A DNA stretch of 64,000 bases from Symbiodinium natans (lineage: Eukaryota > Sar > Dinophyceae > Suessiales > Symbiodiniaceae): the NCBI GenBank assembly GCA_905221605.1, contig CAJNDS010002716.1:62001-126000 (forward strand). Reading direction: 5' to 3'. This document shows, piece after piece, positions 12,471 through 23,806 of the stretch. The translations under genes and the position numbers were made by a program. Below the pieces are notes generated by a model. That model was not told the origin of the DNA, did no database searches, and saw only the letters and a list, made by a program, of their open reading frames with translations. The stretch's first letter is position 1, and each line of letters starts with the position of its first letter.

Positions 12471-13163
12471 AGAGGTCCTGCAAGTCAAAGTTGACTCTTG
12501 GGTTGTGTCAGGGCTTAGCAGCTTTGCATTTGCAACGATGCGCTGTTTTCCTGTTGCAAATTATTATGATCTGACGGCGGCTGTGCATTGAAGAAGTCTG
12601 GCATCTTTGCCGCAAAGCAACTTGGATGCAGCAGGTGCGTCCCAGGTTGTTTACTCCACAAGCTGGCCTCAAGCACAGCGCAGAATGTCTTGCAGCCAAG
12701 GCATCTCCCCCAGGCAAAGGGTACAGTGTCCAGATGCGTTCAGCATCTCCAGGCTGACAGACCGCACGTGTTGAACTGTTGAACCTTCGATTTTTCCGTT
12801 TCGAAGACAGACCTGCAGTGCTCAGACTCGTGAGTTACCGTGAGTTGCGACTACGGAGGAAAAGTTCGTTGTCATGCAGTGTTGTCGATGATCGAAAATG
12901 GACACCTCTCTCAGCCACACATTGTGAAGCGATCTGTCCCAGGGTTTCACCGGAGCACCAGGCTGCTTGACACTTGTCATATCTTGTCATGATGCTCGCA
13001 CATGGCTCGCAGGTGTGAGTTGGGCTCAAGACGGGGACTGCCGAAGGAAATCAACAGATCCAGCTTGGGGCTGTCTTCTGACCCCATATGACCCAACATG
13101 ACCCCCTAAGCCCCTATGACCATCATGTGCAGTCTCCCCGGATGTGTTGCACAGTTTGATGAG

Positions 13164-13203
13164 ATGGCCGAGTATATGTAGCTATGGCCGAGTATATGTA
13201 GCT
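13164..13203. repeat. 20-bp perfect tandem duplication
   Basis: Two adjacent copies of ATGGCCGAGTATATGTAGCT. Confidence 0.95.
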
Positions 13204-14512
13204 ACATGTGCAAACTACATAGCAGCCCACGTCATGGCTCCCAAACGTGGCAGGGGAGGACCAGCGGGTGACCAAAGTTTCCAGCAGACAGCCAAGATGA
13301 GCAGATGCAGCTAGCCAGTCCTTGGCACAGGAGGTGCTGGTCAGCACACCTTGAGTTTCTGGATGCGGTCCAAAAACATTGAAGGCTTCCGAGTTCTGAA
13401 TCTGCAGCATCTTTGCATGTCTGCTTGGCGTTGAGGTGGAGTGCGTGATCGCTCACGGTCCCCAGTGCAGACTGACGGTTCCGCACTGCCAGAGGACAGG
13501 GACACTGCAGGAATGTTCAATCAACTCACGACTCGATTGGCAGACCATCCAAGGACGGGCAGAATGATGTCAGTGACGGTGGATTCTGCAGTGCCAACCT
13601 GGCCACGGCCCGGCTTCCAGAACGCTTCGGAAGGTTTCAAGCTGTTTCACAATGGCTTCTTGAAGATTCAACGAAGACCGTTGAGATGTCTGTAAGATCT
13701 AGGAAGATCCTTAGCTCTTGAGGCGAAACCATCGTTGCGACAACGGCTTGCTGCCCGAGGGGCGGCGATGTCTGCGTCACCCCAGGTGTGGACAAGCTGT
13801 CGTGTAGCATGTGTAGCAGACGCAGTGTCTTCACGCCGCAGGTTCGCGAGCACTTGCGGGGTAGTGTGCCAAAGTCCTGCGTTCAGCAGAAGCTGCTCTT
13901 TCCGAACTCTCCGCCTAGTGGTGCCAAAGCCTTGGCCACGCCGTGCCGAAGCCCTTGTCGCTCAGACTTGCGCATCTCTGCCTAATAGAATGCGGGCCAT
14001 GGGATACCATGCGTTCGCAGCTGTGACCCTATGTGATGGCGCAACAGGGACTGGGGCCTGAACCGGCATGCTCACCGAGGCAAAGATCCTGACACGTTGG
14101 AATCCCAAATTCGGCAGGTGCCCGGGAAGCTGAAGCTGGTTTAGGCATGGTGCAAGTATGCCATGCCGTGCGTCACACCGAGGAGGAAGATCCAAAGCAG
14201 TGTGCGGTACATGCCAGCATCAAGGAGAGGCGCGTGACAGGGTCAGATTGTTGTGAGGTGAGTTTCTTGCCCCAAATCCAAACCAGCCTTTTTGCAGCAA
14301 GGCTGCCAGATGCGGAGTATCGTGACGAACGTGAGGACAATGCGCTGGCAATGGCTCGTTGCAGCGGTGTCAGTGTCCCTGAGTCTGCCAACAAAAACAA
14401 CCACTTTTTCTCCTGAATTTCCAAAGCACGAGCACGGAGCCTCGTGAAGCTCCGCAGGATCTGCAGGCTCTGTTTCTGCTTGTGTTTCTGTTTGCGAGTT
14501 CGTGTTCGGCAG

Positions 14513-15544
14513 GATCCTCGTAAGGCTCGTGAAGAAGAGGCCTCGGAGGAGGTTGCAAGAATCTTGCGGTTGGCGAAGAAAAGAGAAGGGAAGGAGGGAA
14601 AGGATTTCTCTGAAGGCTGCGACTTGGTCTGGGCCAAGGCGGTCTTAGGCTTGGATGACTTGGATGCGGATGCAACGGAAGTCTCTTTGGTTCAGCAGAA
14701 ATTCCGATCACTCATGCGAAAGCTCCACCCCGATCGCATTGGGGCCTGCAGCGGGGCCACTGCGGCCATGGATGAGCTCCGCAAGGCCAAACAGCTGTGT
14801 GAACACAGGTTGAAATTCCAAAACCTGCGCCCACCTGGGGCACCTGTACGTCTGGCGTTTAGTATGCTCTGCGCGGCACCGGGCCGGCGGCGCATCCGAA
14901 TTTCTTGGCAGCCTCCTTCAGCATCGGCATCGTCGCCAGTGCGGAAATATTTCGTGGCCGCTTTGGATCCCTCATTCGGTCAGCCACTCACAATCACTGT
15001 CCTGGAGGAATGGAATGATGAGCTCAGGAGATGTCTGTCCGTGGATGAACTGACAAGCTGCATCTTGTCAGAGGAAGACTTGGTGAAGATGCCTGCCTTT
15101 TTCCAGCAAGCGGCAGCAGTTGTCTATGTGGCGGCGGGCAATGAAGCCGGCCAGTCGAAGTGGGCAACCATCAGTGTCCCGTTGCGTGGCCCTGCTGCGA
15201 TGCAGAGTGCCGGTGAAGTGCCTGCGCAGCCAGCAGGCAAGGTCGATGCCAAGGTCGATGCCAGGGTCGATGCCAGGGTCGATGCCAGGGTCGATGCCAG
15301 GGTCGATGCCAAGAGCACCCAGGGCAAAGTATCATCCCGGCAGTGCAAGGACTTTGAATCTGCTGCGCATGCACTGCTGAAGAAGCCAAACGGAGCTGCG
15401 GAGCTCTGTGCTTGGCTCCGCAAGCAGAGCAGAGGATTGCTTGCCAGCTGGTTGCAGTCCCAAGCATGGCCCACGAAAGGTTCGAAGGCAGAGCTGGTCG
15501 ATCGTGTTGCTTTTGCTGTGGGCGCCATTGGAAAAGCCAACTGA
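14513..15544 (+). CDS. J-domain / fibronectin-III-like / SAP-like protein (3' part)
   Basis: A pyrimidine-rich stretch ending in GGCAG at 14512 opens a continuous frame to TGA at 15542. A charged Lys/Glu helix is followed by a J domain (QQKFRSLMRKLHPDRIG; HPD at about 14726-14734), the Hsp70-stimulating motif. Next comes a fibronectin-III-like unit running from PGAPVRLAF through IRISWQPPSA to AGNEAGQSKWATISVPL. Then come six VDA(R/K) tetrads encoded by a 12-bp tandem repeat (about 15240-15312). A SAP-like helix pair (LCAWLRKQSRGLLASWL ... GSKAELVDRV) ends the protein. This order matches a large family I know from dinoflagellates, probably nuclear or RNA/DNA-associated co-chaperones. The frame extends upstream to 14444 without a stop, but the Cys/Leu/Arg stretch there looks like intron pyrimidine tract. 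The true start exon is not identified. Confidence 0.75.
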   Translation, partial: DPRKAREEEASEEVARILRLAKKREGKEGKDFSEGCDLVWAKAVLGLDDLDADATEVSLVQQKFRSLMRKLHPDRIGACSGATAAMDELRKAKQLCEHRLKFQNLRPPGAPVRLAFSMLCAAPGRRRIRISWQPPSASASSPVRKYFVAALDPSFGQPLTITVLEEWNDELRRCLSVDELTSCILSEEDLVKMPAFFQQAAAVVYVAAGNEAGQSKWATISVPLRGPAAMQSAGEVPAQPAGKVDAKVDARVDARVDARVDARVDAKSTQGKVSSRQCKDFESAAHALLKKPNGAAELCAWLRKQSRGLLASWLQSQAWPTKGSKAELVDRVAFAVGAIGKAN

Positions 15545-15881
15545 GCTGAGATAGCTGAGAAGCAAAAACGAATTCCAAATTTCTTAAGGATGTACAGGCG
15601 GAATGTCATTCTTGGGTCAATCCTTGTGTCTGGTCACCTGTTAGCAGGCTGAGCATACTCGGTCGATGAGGGGCACTGATGGGCACTGGGGGCAGGTTTC
15701 AGGTTGCTGTCACATCGCTGTACAGACTTAGGTGGGGCATGATGAGAAGTCAACAGCTTTGCCTGCCCGTACCAGACACAAGACATGAAATCTAGAAGGG
15801 GTTTGACTTGTCGCGGGTGGCATCACCGGCATCAACAAAGGCCGCAAAAACTGACTGGTTGAGTTTTGCATCGTTCGCAAA

Positions 15882-15884
<3 letters not shown>

Positions 15885-15926
<42 letters not shown>

Positions 15927-16012
15927 AAAATAGAGATAGAGATAGATGGAGATAGAGCTAGAGATAGAGATAGAGATAGAGACAGAGGTAAAGAAAGAGA
16001 AAGAGAAAGGCG
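15885..16012. repeat. (GA)n / (GATA GA)n microsatellite
   Basis: GAGAGATAGAGAGAGAGAGA followed by AGATAGAGATAGA units. Confidence 0.95.
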
Positions 16013-16264
16013 AAACTTCTCAGGAGAGGAGCCGGAGAGCACTGTGCACAGCGAGAATCGAAGCCTGCACAGCTATTGCTTCATGTTGCTGTTTTTGACC
16101 AGAAGAAGAAGTGTAGCTGCAGCGGCCATGACAAGACATGCAAACAGTAGCGTGTAGCAGGGTGACATTTAAGCCAAACATGTAAAAAACACGGGTAACC
16201 TGCGGACGTGTTCATCATCTTTTGTCTACCGACTCTAAACACTGCGTCAGCAGCCCTCTGCTAA

Positions 16265-16416
16265 ATGGCAGATGAGCTCTCCGACGATAAACCTTCGCTG
16301 GAGTTGGATCGAGATGACATCCAGCGTTTGAAGGAAGTCATGCGCTGCTTGAAGGCATTTGGAGGCAAACGTATGCGACAAACATGCCAGAAGATGTTTG
16401 ATGCATTCTGTCGATG
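16265..16416 (+). CDS. Candidate first coding exon, unknown protein
   Basis: A stop (TAA) abuts the ATG at 16265, and a possible splice acceptor (CTGCGTCAG) ends 15 bases upstream. This suits a spliced-leader acceptor with a short 5' UTR. The frame begins MADELSDDKPSLELDRDDIQ and continues RLKEVMRCLKAFGGKRMRQT to CRCE, where GAAG/GTCCAG offers a GT donor (phase 1). A further open stretch from about 16596, after TTTGTGCAG, contains AVNAWIDEAMSVLFHWISKQ and may be the next exon in another phase. No family recognised. Confidence 0.4.
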
Positions 16417-17106
16417 CGAAGGTCCAGATCCCGACTGGATTTCATTCTCATCTACAGAGGCGCGCTGGATAAATTTCAACCCGCAGATGCGCGCACCTGG
16501 CCAGTGAACAGTTGCGCTTGATTTTTGATCGTTGCTTACATGTGATTACATATGGCTACTTACTTTTCGTCGCATTCATTTGTGCAGCCATCTGGCGGCC
16601 AAGGCTGTCTTCGGGAGAAGCAGGAGCTGCCGGTGTGATGAAACTGCGGTGAATGCATGGATCGATGAGGCCATGAGCGTGCTCTTCCACTGGATATCGA
16701 AGCAGACGCCTGATGCAATTTTGCGCCCCACATGTGCACTGCTAAGCATGCCCGAACCTTTAATCACCACGGCACCACTCCGGCGTTTGACTTTGGGGGG
16801 CCAGAGACAAACAGGGACACCATGAGCAGAGGTCGGCCGCTTTGATTGTGGGGTTCGAGGGCTTGGGGTGCATTAGGGTTTGTGGTGGTTCAAAAGGGCT
16901 TGTGATGCAAAGCTTGAAAGGCAGAACACGTTGCAATCGTTGCAATCGTGTCGTTGCACGGCGTCGAAAGCTGTCGGATCACAACGCCTGCAACTCAAGC
17001 TGGCCAAACGCGACATTCACACAAACCACGTCAAGGTCGGAGGTCACGTACTGCCCATCCAGTACCTTCTCGCTTGCTTCCTCACAATCTTCGGAGATGT
17101 TGATGC

Positions 17107-17373
17107 CTTCAAGAAGCACTCAACTGGCGCATGCTTGTGGAACGTCGGGATGTGCTCCTGTTGGTTTCAGACCGACGAGACCAAAATTCACCACGGCATC
17201 GTCTGCGGGAAGCGGTGCGCCAGTATGCTCTCGCGAGTGGTGCCAATGTGAGCATCGCTCGGCGGTGCGTGCTTCAGCACGGTCGGAGACTTGGCAGTGT
17301 TCCCCACAGTTCGCGAAGATCGTTGAGTTTGCAGGCAGTGGTGAGTCCACAGGTGCTTGAGCAGGGGCCTTGA
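17107..17373 (+). CDS. Possible coding exon, unknown
   Basis: The frame reads LQEALNWRMLVERRDVLLLV, then RLREAVRQYALASGANVSIA. It looks like a beta-alpha-beta segment, with G/C-ending codons. Two other frames are also open over much of this stretch, so the choice is weak. Confidence 0.25.
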   Translation, partial: LQEALNWRMLVERRDVLLLVSDRRDQNSPRHRLREAVRQYALASGANVSIARRCVLQHGRRLGSVPHSSRRSLSLQAVVSPQVLEQGP

Positions 17374-18559
17374 CCTGTTGCCGGAATCTCGCCAATGACG
17401 CCTGCGGAGGCGGAGGCTCCCTGAGATGGCGGAGGGGACGGCGCCGTCAGGCAGCAGCGCCCTGCGTGCCGAGTCCATCCATCCATCCACTCATCCATCC
17501 ATCGCTGAGTTTGCACAGTATGTGTGAACCAACCAACCAACCAGCCAGACGCCGAGCAGCCGAAGACCTTGCCTCAGGGTTCTTTAGGGTGTAAGTTTTA
17601 AGGTTCAAGCTTTCACTGTGACGAATGGCATATAATTCCGGGGTTAAACCAGTAGAATATAGTAGAATAATACGGTATCGGCGAAGCTGTTCTACTTCCC
17701 CCTTCTAAAAATGAGTTACCTGGCCTCGCTATGAAGGATTTAGACAAGGGAATCTCAGCTTTAGACCTGGCCTCAAGACTTGAGATCCTGACGCCGGGCA
17801 GCCTGAGTTCTGGAGGGGCTCGGGCTCTCAAGTTTCAGTGTTTCAGCTTTGTTCAGGCTCAGATCTCGGAAGCAAACTCTTAGGAAGCTGAGACCTTCAA
17901 ACTTTCAGATGAGCCGAAAACGTTAACACAATTCTGGGGCATGACAATGTGATTCCGTTCAATACTTTCGGAACATCTTACCGCCATTTCGGGGGATTCG
18001 TCTCGTCAGCATGTAGCATTGGCGGGTGTGGGCGTCTCCTTAGGTTTTAGGGGTGGATTTTCATTTTGGAATTGAGGTTGGCTGTTTGAACAGCTTTTGC
18101 GCAAAGGGCCTTCGCCAAATTTGTGAGGATCATCGCAACTGATGCCCGGGCGGCGCTCTTCCGCTCTCTGGGCCGTGGCTGGATTTGGATCCAGCTCTCG
18201 TCTTCAGGGGGCAGGCGCCTCCGCAGACTTAACTTCAAAGTGTATCAAAGTGCATAAGGGCTGAGATCTGTTGTCATTTCCGGATGCTTTAGGGATGTTT
18301 TGGATTTCGGGTTTGGGCCGTCATGCCGTGTGTTAGAATGTGAGACGCGGGGAGCCCTTGAGTAGCTACGGGTACGGGGAGCAGCGATGGTTGTGAGCAG
18401 CAGCTCTGCCACTGCGCCAGGGAAGACAAGAGCAAACTGCCAGAGGAGCAGAGAACTCGCTTCAAGTGGTGGTTCGAGAATCTTAGCCGCTGCTTGGCAG
18501 GTTTGTTTGTCTGCAAGCGGGGGCTCACACCATGGCGACAATATGTGCATCACATACCC

Positions 18560-18764
18560 CCGAGGTGTGTTGCGGAATAGGCAGCATGACATCGACAAAT
18601 TGAAGTTGAAGGGTGAGATGCTCAAGAAGTACACCACGGGTTATATGCCTCTGTCAGAACTAGTCTTTCTGATCTATGGCATTGCGCCCGCGATGCCGAT
18701 CATCGGTATCCAGAAGTGGTCTCCGCACTACAAGGATTCTTGGCAGGAAGAAGCCGTGCTTTAG
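18560..18764 (+). CDS. Possible terminal exon, unknown
   Basis: The open frame with RQHDIDKLKLKGEMLKKYTT and PLSELVFLIYGIAPAMPIIG ends at a TAG at 18762. It reads like protein but has no recognised family and no firm acceptor. Confidence 0.25.
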
Positions 18765-18949
18765 AGGGGTCTGCCTGGGGCTTGGGCCCATATGGGAGTC
18801 TGGACTATGTTCGCAGACTTGGACGTGCGCGCCACAAGCATCGCATCTGCCACCATCGCACACAACAGAGTGGGCGATAGCACTTTCCCCCAGGAGTCTG
18901 TGGGGCGGAGGGTGGGTTCTTGTTTGGGCAGCTGGAACGGGCAGGGGAC

Positions 18950-19805
18950 GCCGTCACGCAGCATCTGGTGGGTGAGGGCCGCGGGATGCTGGGGCCGGGA
19001 CGTCTGTGCGCTGCGACAGGAAATTCACGCTGCGTGCTTCAGGACGCCCTGCAGCCTGGTAACAGAGGGTTTCAAACAGAAGCGTCTTTCTCTCTCCCTT
19101 CCTTCTGTCACTTCTTGTTCCTGCCCTTTCCTTTCCTGCTTCCCTTCCTGTTTCCCGTATCCAGTTTAAATCCTCACTCATTCCTGGTTCCTTTCCACCA
19201 GGAAGAAAGTCAAGGAAACGCGAGCGGAAGTGAGGTGGAAGAGGAAGGACATAAGGTGACTGAAGAGGAGAACTCCTCCTCCATTCCTCGTGGCTTCCCC
19301 TCCTCTCCTCCCTTGTCCTCTGTACACTCCTTTTGTCACTGCTCGTCAATGGCACGGAGGAAAGGCAAAGGAATGAACAGAGAAGGGGACACAAGGCCCC
19401 TCCGGCCGCTGTCTTTCCCTTCATTCCTTTTCCTCTTCCTTGTGCATCCTCCCCTGGGGAAAGCGAGGAGGGATGGGGATGAGAAAGGGAGAGGGAACAA
19501 AGAAAGCAGAAGAGAAAGGAACCATCGAGAGGGAGAGGGAGAACTGTCAAATCGAAGATAACAAGCCGCAACGAGAAGCGGAGAAGGGAATTTGCAGAAA
19601 GAGGGAGGGGGAGGGAGAGAGGGGGGGCCGGATAGAGAGAGAGCGAGCGAACGAGAGGGAGAAAATCCATGAACCCGAGGAAGGAAGAGATGCTGCGTTT
19701 GCTTCTTTTTCGTATGACGAGGAAAAGGAAAGGAGAAGAGGAAGAAGACCAGAAGAGAAAGCAGACGAAGATGGCGAAAGAGACGAGAGAAGAAGGAATT
19801 CACTG
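18950..19805. repeat. Low-complexity pyrimidine- then purine-rich region
   Basis: 19085-19200 is C/T-rich. 19330-19800 is strongly G/A-rich (AGAGGGAGAGGGAGAA type). Long Glu/Arg/Lys or Ser/Leu ORFs across it are composition artefacts. Confidence 0.7.
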
Positions 19806-20079
19806 TGATCAAGTCAGCTCTTAACCTGACAGACATCACACCCCCTTATTGAAAGAAGCTGGCGGTGTGGTGCAAGATGTATAGCATGTCACGGGCCAGA
19901 TGCCCAAGTTTCTATGTTTCAGGACAATGTGTGTGGGGTGAGGCAGCTGCGTCTTTCTGTGTAGCATGCAGTTATCCCCAACTGCAACTTTGTATACCAG
20001 GGACGCGGCGGGAGTGCATGGGATTGTGTTCCCCTAGTTTTCGTTTCTCGGCCTGACCTTGTTTTGGTCCGTTTTGCAG

Positions 20080-20224
20080 AGCCTGGAGCGTGCTGCCTTT
20101 CGAGGAAGTTGACAGATGGGCTCGGGATGACCTCGTGAGGAAAGCAGTCGAGAAACCGATCGCATCAGAGGCCGAAAGGCAGGAGTACGCCGCTCGATGG
20201 CAGCACGTCCTTTGTCGCCTCTGA
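20080..20224 (+). CDS. Terminal coding exon, unknown protein
   Basis: A strong acceptor (CCTTGTTTTGGTCCGTTTTG then CAG) ends at 20079. After one base the frame reads AWSVLPFEEVDRWARDDLVR, KAVEKPIASEAERQEYAARW and HVLCRL, then TGA at 20222. The last 46 residues form a charged amphipathic helix with G/C-ending codons. There is no ATG inside. The upstream exons are not recognised, and no function can be assigned. Confidence 0.5.
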
Positions 20225-20526
20225 TTCGCACGTGTGGTCAGACTTGGCGACTGCATGAGAAGTTGCCGAGGCAGCGCATGTGGAGCAGCAGAAGACCCGC
20301 AAGCAGCGACAGAGCTATGAATGCAGAAAGTCAACACAGCATGAGGCAGAGCCCACTGAAACGTTTGCAGAAGGGTTTTGGTTTGTTGCATTAACGCGCA
20401 GCCCAGGAGAGAGAAGCAGAAGATGAAGAAACAACAGCTTCAGCAACACGAAGACTTGCTAGAAGATGCGAGCCCAAAGCTTCCAGGGCCAAGGCGCATG
20501 GAGCAGTCAAACACAGACTCTTATTC

Positions 20527-20578
20527 GCATTTGTTCGCATTTGTTCGCATTTGTTCGCATGTGTTCGCATTTGTTCTG
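20527..20578. repeat. 10-bp tandem repeat TTCGCATTTG, 5 copies
   Basis: Five head-to-tail units, one with a G for T change. Confidence 0.9.
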
Positions 20579-20859
20579 AGCAACTTTAGAGGTGACCCTG
20601 CGCTTTTTTTGGGTTGGAACGGTGCGTTTCTCTGGACGACACTTGCGGCATCTGTAGTTTAGGAGGCGCAACTTGCTACACGTTCCTAGCCTGCCGTCTT
20701 TGTAACCTTCTTCAGCTGACAGATCAGTGAATCAGTGGCCGTGATGGCGTGGCTTTCGAGAATCAGATTCTGGCAGCACAAGGGCTTGCACAGCACGCGG
20801 CCTGCCCACGTGAAAAATTATCCCCCGCAAGAAAGTCACTAAATGAAGAAAGTCGCGCA

Positions 20860-21189
20860 ATGGCAGCCCAGGAGTTTGAAAGCTTGCTGGCATCCTTGAA
20901 AAGAGAGGCCGGCCTGGCACCAGGTGACACTTCTCCGGACGATGCGTCACCAGACGCTGACTTGTCCCCTGGCGCGGACGCCGATGAGGATGTCGTAGCT
21001 CAGATCGCTAAGGAAGTGAAGGCCAAGAAGGCTGCAGTGGCCCGGAAGCCCGAGGTAGACAAGGCCGAGAAGGCCGAGAAGGCCGAGAAGGCCGAGAAGG
21101 CCAAGGACATGGACGACAACGACGAATTTCTGGACTGTTTCAGTGACGAGGGCCCAAATCATGCACGTGATGTTGTGGCTCCTTCTTGA
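20860..21189 (+). CDS. Acidic Lys/Glu-repeat protein, single exon or 3' exon
   Basis: From the ATG at 20860 the frame begins MAAQEFESLLASLKREAGLA. It continues through an Asp/Pro-rich stretch, VVAQIAKEVKAKKAAVARK, a KAE tandem (about 21058-21100, 9-bp repeat) and MDDNDEFLDCFSDEG to TGA at 21187. The frame is also open upstream to 20749, so this ATG is a choice, not a proof. It is a disordered, highly charged protein with no enzyme motif. The in-frame repeat with clean termini supports real coding. Confidence 0.45.
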   Translation: MAAQEFESLLASLKREAGLAPGDTSPDDASPDADLSPGADADEDVVAQIAKEVKAKKAAVARKPEVDKAEKAEKAEKAEKAKDMDDNDEFLDCFSDEGPNHARDVVAPS

Positions 21190-22441
21190 TATGTGTGACA
21201 GAAAAGTGCGCGACTTTGCCTGTGCTGGTGAATGTCATGCGGCCTTTAGACTGGCATCATCTGGCATCAATGACCATCTGAGGCATTCAGCATTCTTACT
21301 TGCTTTCATGTGAATCAGAAGCTGTTTGGGACAAGGAGCATGGGAGGGAAGTAGAGGATCTGCTATCTACGGTGGCGCACGGTGGCGGCGGGGTCCGCGG
21401 TCAAACTGGACGCTGGACACTCAGATGATCCAGCACTGTATGTTGATTCAAATGAAAAGTGCCTTGGGTGGATTTTGGTTGTCGCCATCGATCAGTGCGG
21501 TCTTTGCTTCATCTAAGGCCCCTTCGCCTACTCAATTCCACATCACTCCCTCCGTCACTGACTCAGTCACAGTCTTGCCCGCGAATTGAAGTGCATGCCG
21601 ACTGGCGGCTGGCAAACGTAAGACTGGCAAATGAAGCACTGGCAAGTGGCCGCAAGTGGCCGCAAGTGCAAGCCCTGCACATTCTCAGGACGACTTGACA
21701 AAACACCCGTGCAAAGATTCCAATGCTGTGCTGTGAAGGAACCCATGGCAACGATGACATCAGTTCTCCCCTCCGTCAGCGCCTGAGCCTTATCTTGAGA
21801 ATTCATTCCTCAACCGACTTCAGCTGAGGTATCCAACGCTGCTGGCCAGGAAGGCAAGAACATGTGAGCCCAAGCATGCGGCATGCCCAAGCCATCCCTT
21901 CATGGGCAGTCATGAACACAGGATTGATTTTCCTTCTGCGCTCGGATCTCACGAGAGCGCTCCGTAAGCTTACATTGGCTTAGATATGCTTAGATTAGAT
22001 GCTAAATTCTGAGATTCCCGCACTCACAGCCCATGTGCACGCCTTCTCTGGACTTGTCTCGATTTTACAGAAATTGTTGCAGGTAAGCAGTATAGAGTAG
22101 AGCAGTAGAAGCAGTAGAGCTCCGTTGAGGTGCCACTGGCATGTGGAACGGTCTGAGTGCAGGTAAATCCTCGAAGGCGCAGGCTTGCCGCTTGCGATCT
22201 CCAGCCAAAATAGTTTTTTGTTGCCAGGTTGTGATGTCTTCACTGTTGCGTCTTTGAAAGCTGTGAACATTCCAGAAGCTATGACCGCAACTCACTGGTC
22301 TGCACCTGCAGCCAGCCAAGGCCTGCCACAGTTCGAGTGGTATCTGGGGCCGATGTATCGCAGGTGCCACTTGGCGCTTGCGCATCACCTCGCAGCTGTC
22401 GTAAGCAGTCGTAGGCAGTTCCTGCCAGGTATGCAGAAATC

Positions 22442-22727
22442 ATGGCTGAACGTGAACGTGCTAACACGGCGCAGTTCGTCAAGAAGAAGGCAGCACCTCC
22501 ATGCGCGGAAATTGAAAGCTGCGGAAAAGGGAAGACTGTGGCAGGTGACGCCAACAGTGCCAGACGAGCCTGCTTGAAGCTTAGGATCACGAGCAAGATG
22601 CTGGATTCCGGCAAGGTGCTCGAAGAAATCTGTGTGCCAGGCTTACATCAAGCACATCACCACACGCACACCGGTGTATGCCTTCAACGAAGCCATTCAC
22701 GATCGACCTCTCACTGACATGGGCAAG
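22442..22727 (+). CDS. Candidate two-exon 5' gene segment, unknown
   Basis: Exon 1 is from an ATG at 22442, 13 bases after a CCTGCCAG acceptor, reading MAERERANTAQFVKKKAA and later LKLRITSKMLDSGK, where AAG/GTGCTC at about 22615 is a GT donor. Exon 2 follows GTGTGCCAG at 22640 and reads AYIKHITTRTPVYAFNEAIH, then DRPLTDMGK, with a GC donor at 22728. The second exon is the better-looking one. No family recognised, and the joining is inferred. Confidence 0.35.
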
Positions 22728-23599
22728 GCTGGGAGTGAAGCACAGAATGACTTATCTGCGCTGGGGCATGACTCCATCGCCTCATGCCAGCCTCCAGGCC
22801 TATGTCACGATGATGCCAGCACGAAGGAAGGAACAAGCTCACCACCCGGCATGAACTCATGCGATGTTGATCGATGTTGCAAGTCCATGTTTCAGCCAAC
22901 AGAAAAACAATCCCAGTAGAAGGAAGTAGTTGAGGATGCTACGTAAAAAGTACCATAAGGCCCTTCTGCGGCCTATCGTAGGGCCCCTTAGATGTAATGC
23001 TGTACAGACTTCCGGCTACAGGCTCATACCGGCCACTGAGCAGTATGCAAGCTCTGGATGGCTGAGGTCCGCAACGGAACTGACTCGAAGATGACCACCC
23101 GCTAGGAGGGCCAGGGTTTGTGGGTGTACTGGAGTCTTTCTGTACCTAAGAACTGACTTGGCGCAGAATTCGGTCCTGTTATTTTCCCACGCTTGTCAGC
23201 TTCTGTGCCCTGCTAACATTCCAATTCCAAGAAGTACCCAGTCACGAAGACGCTGTCTTCAATAAGGCCCTGGCGGCCGCATCTCCGCTCACTCATAATT
23301 GCCAGGTCTTGCAGTCAACCAACAAGTGAGTAATGCCTACGCCAATGTCAAAGCAAAACGGCACGACAAATTACGGCTCAGCAATATGATCTATCTACTT
23401 CTTGTTGGTATGCGCATCTGGGTGATGATGAGAGTACCGTTTCAGTTGATTGTTTTCAACATCAAGCAGAAAAGTGTAATTGACATTAATTTGAAAGTCT
23501 GGAAAACGAAAGCACTCTTGAACACAAGCAGTTGGGCAAACCGCTTACCGCCATATTTGCACATTGATGACGCCTTTTGGTGGCTACGTTGTGCGCGTT

Positions 23600-23806
23600 T
23601 GTTGCGAGCAGGGGGCACCTTCTCCATGGATAGAGCAGGTGCCAATGCTCATCTACCCATTGGACGCGGATCCTGCGCACATGTGCTTGCAGCCTTCGGG
23701 CCTCTTCACTTTTGCAAACACTTCCACGAGACTCAACGAACTCGCCTCGCCTCTGCCCGCACCGTCACTTCTGAGCCACCAGTCGCCCCGACATTCGGAG
23801 CATTGA
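23600..23806 (+). CDS. Possible terminal exon, unknown
   Basis: The frame with SPWIEQVPMLIYPLDADPA and LFTFANTSTRLNELASPLPA ends at TGA 23804 and has strongly G/C-ending codons. A competing open frame covers the same bases, so confidence is low. Confidence 0.25.
   Translation, partial: CCEQGAPSPWIEQVPMLIYPLDADPAHMCLQPSGLFTFANTSTRLNELASPLPAPSLLSHQSPRHSEH

Larger units (their letters stand above)
10460..14512. other. Unassigned sequence with small repeats
   Basis: No convincing exon chain on either strand. Small repeats inside it are listed separately. The upstream exons of the J-domain gene that starts at 14513 should lie in the last kilobase but are not identified. Confidence 0.35.

Noticed and set aside
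13017-13030. Relict spliced leader (GGGCTCAAG)
   Set aside because: Eight matching bases without the upstream CCGTAGCCA part; chance level.
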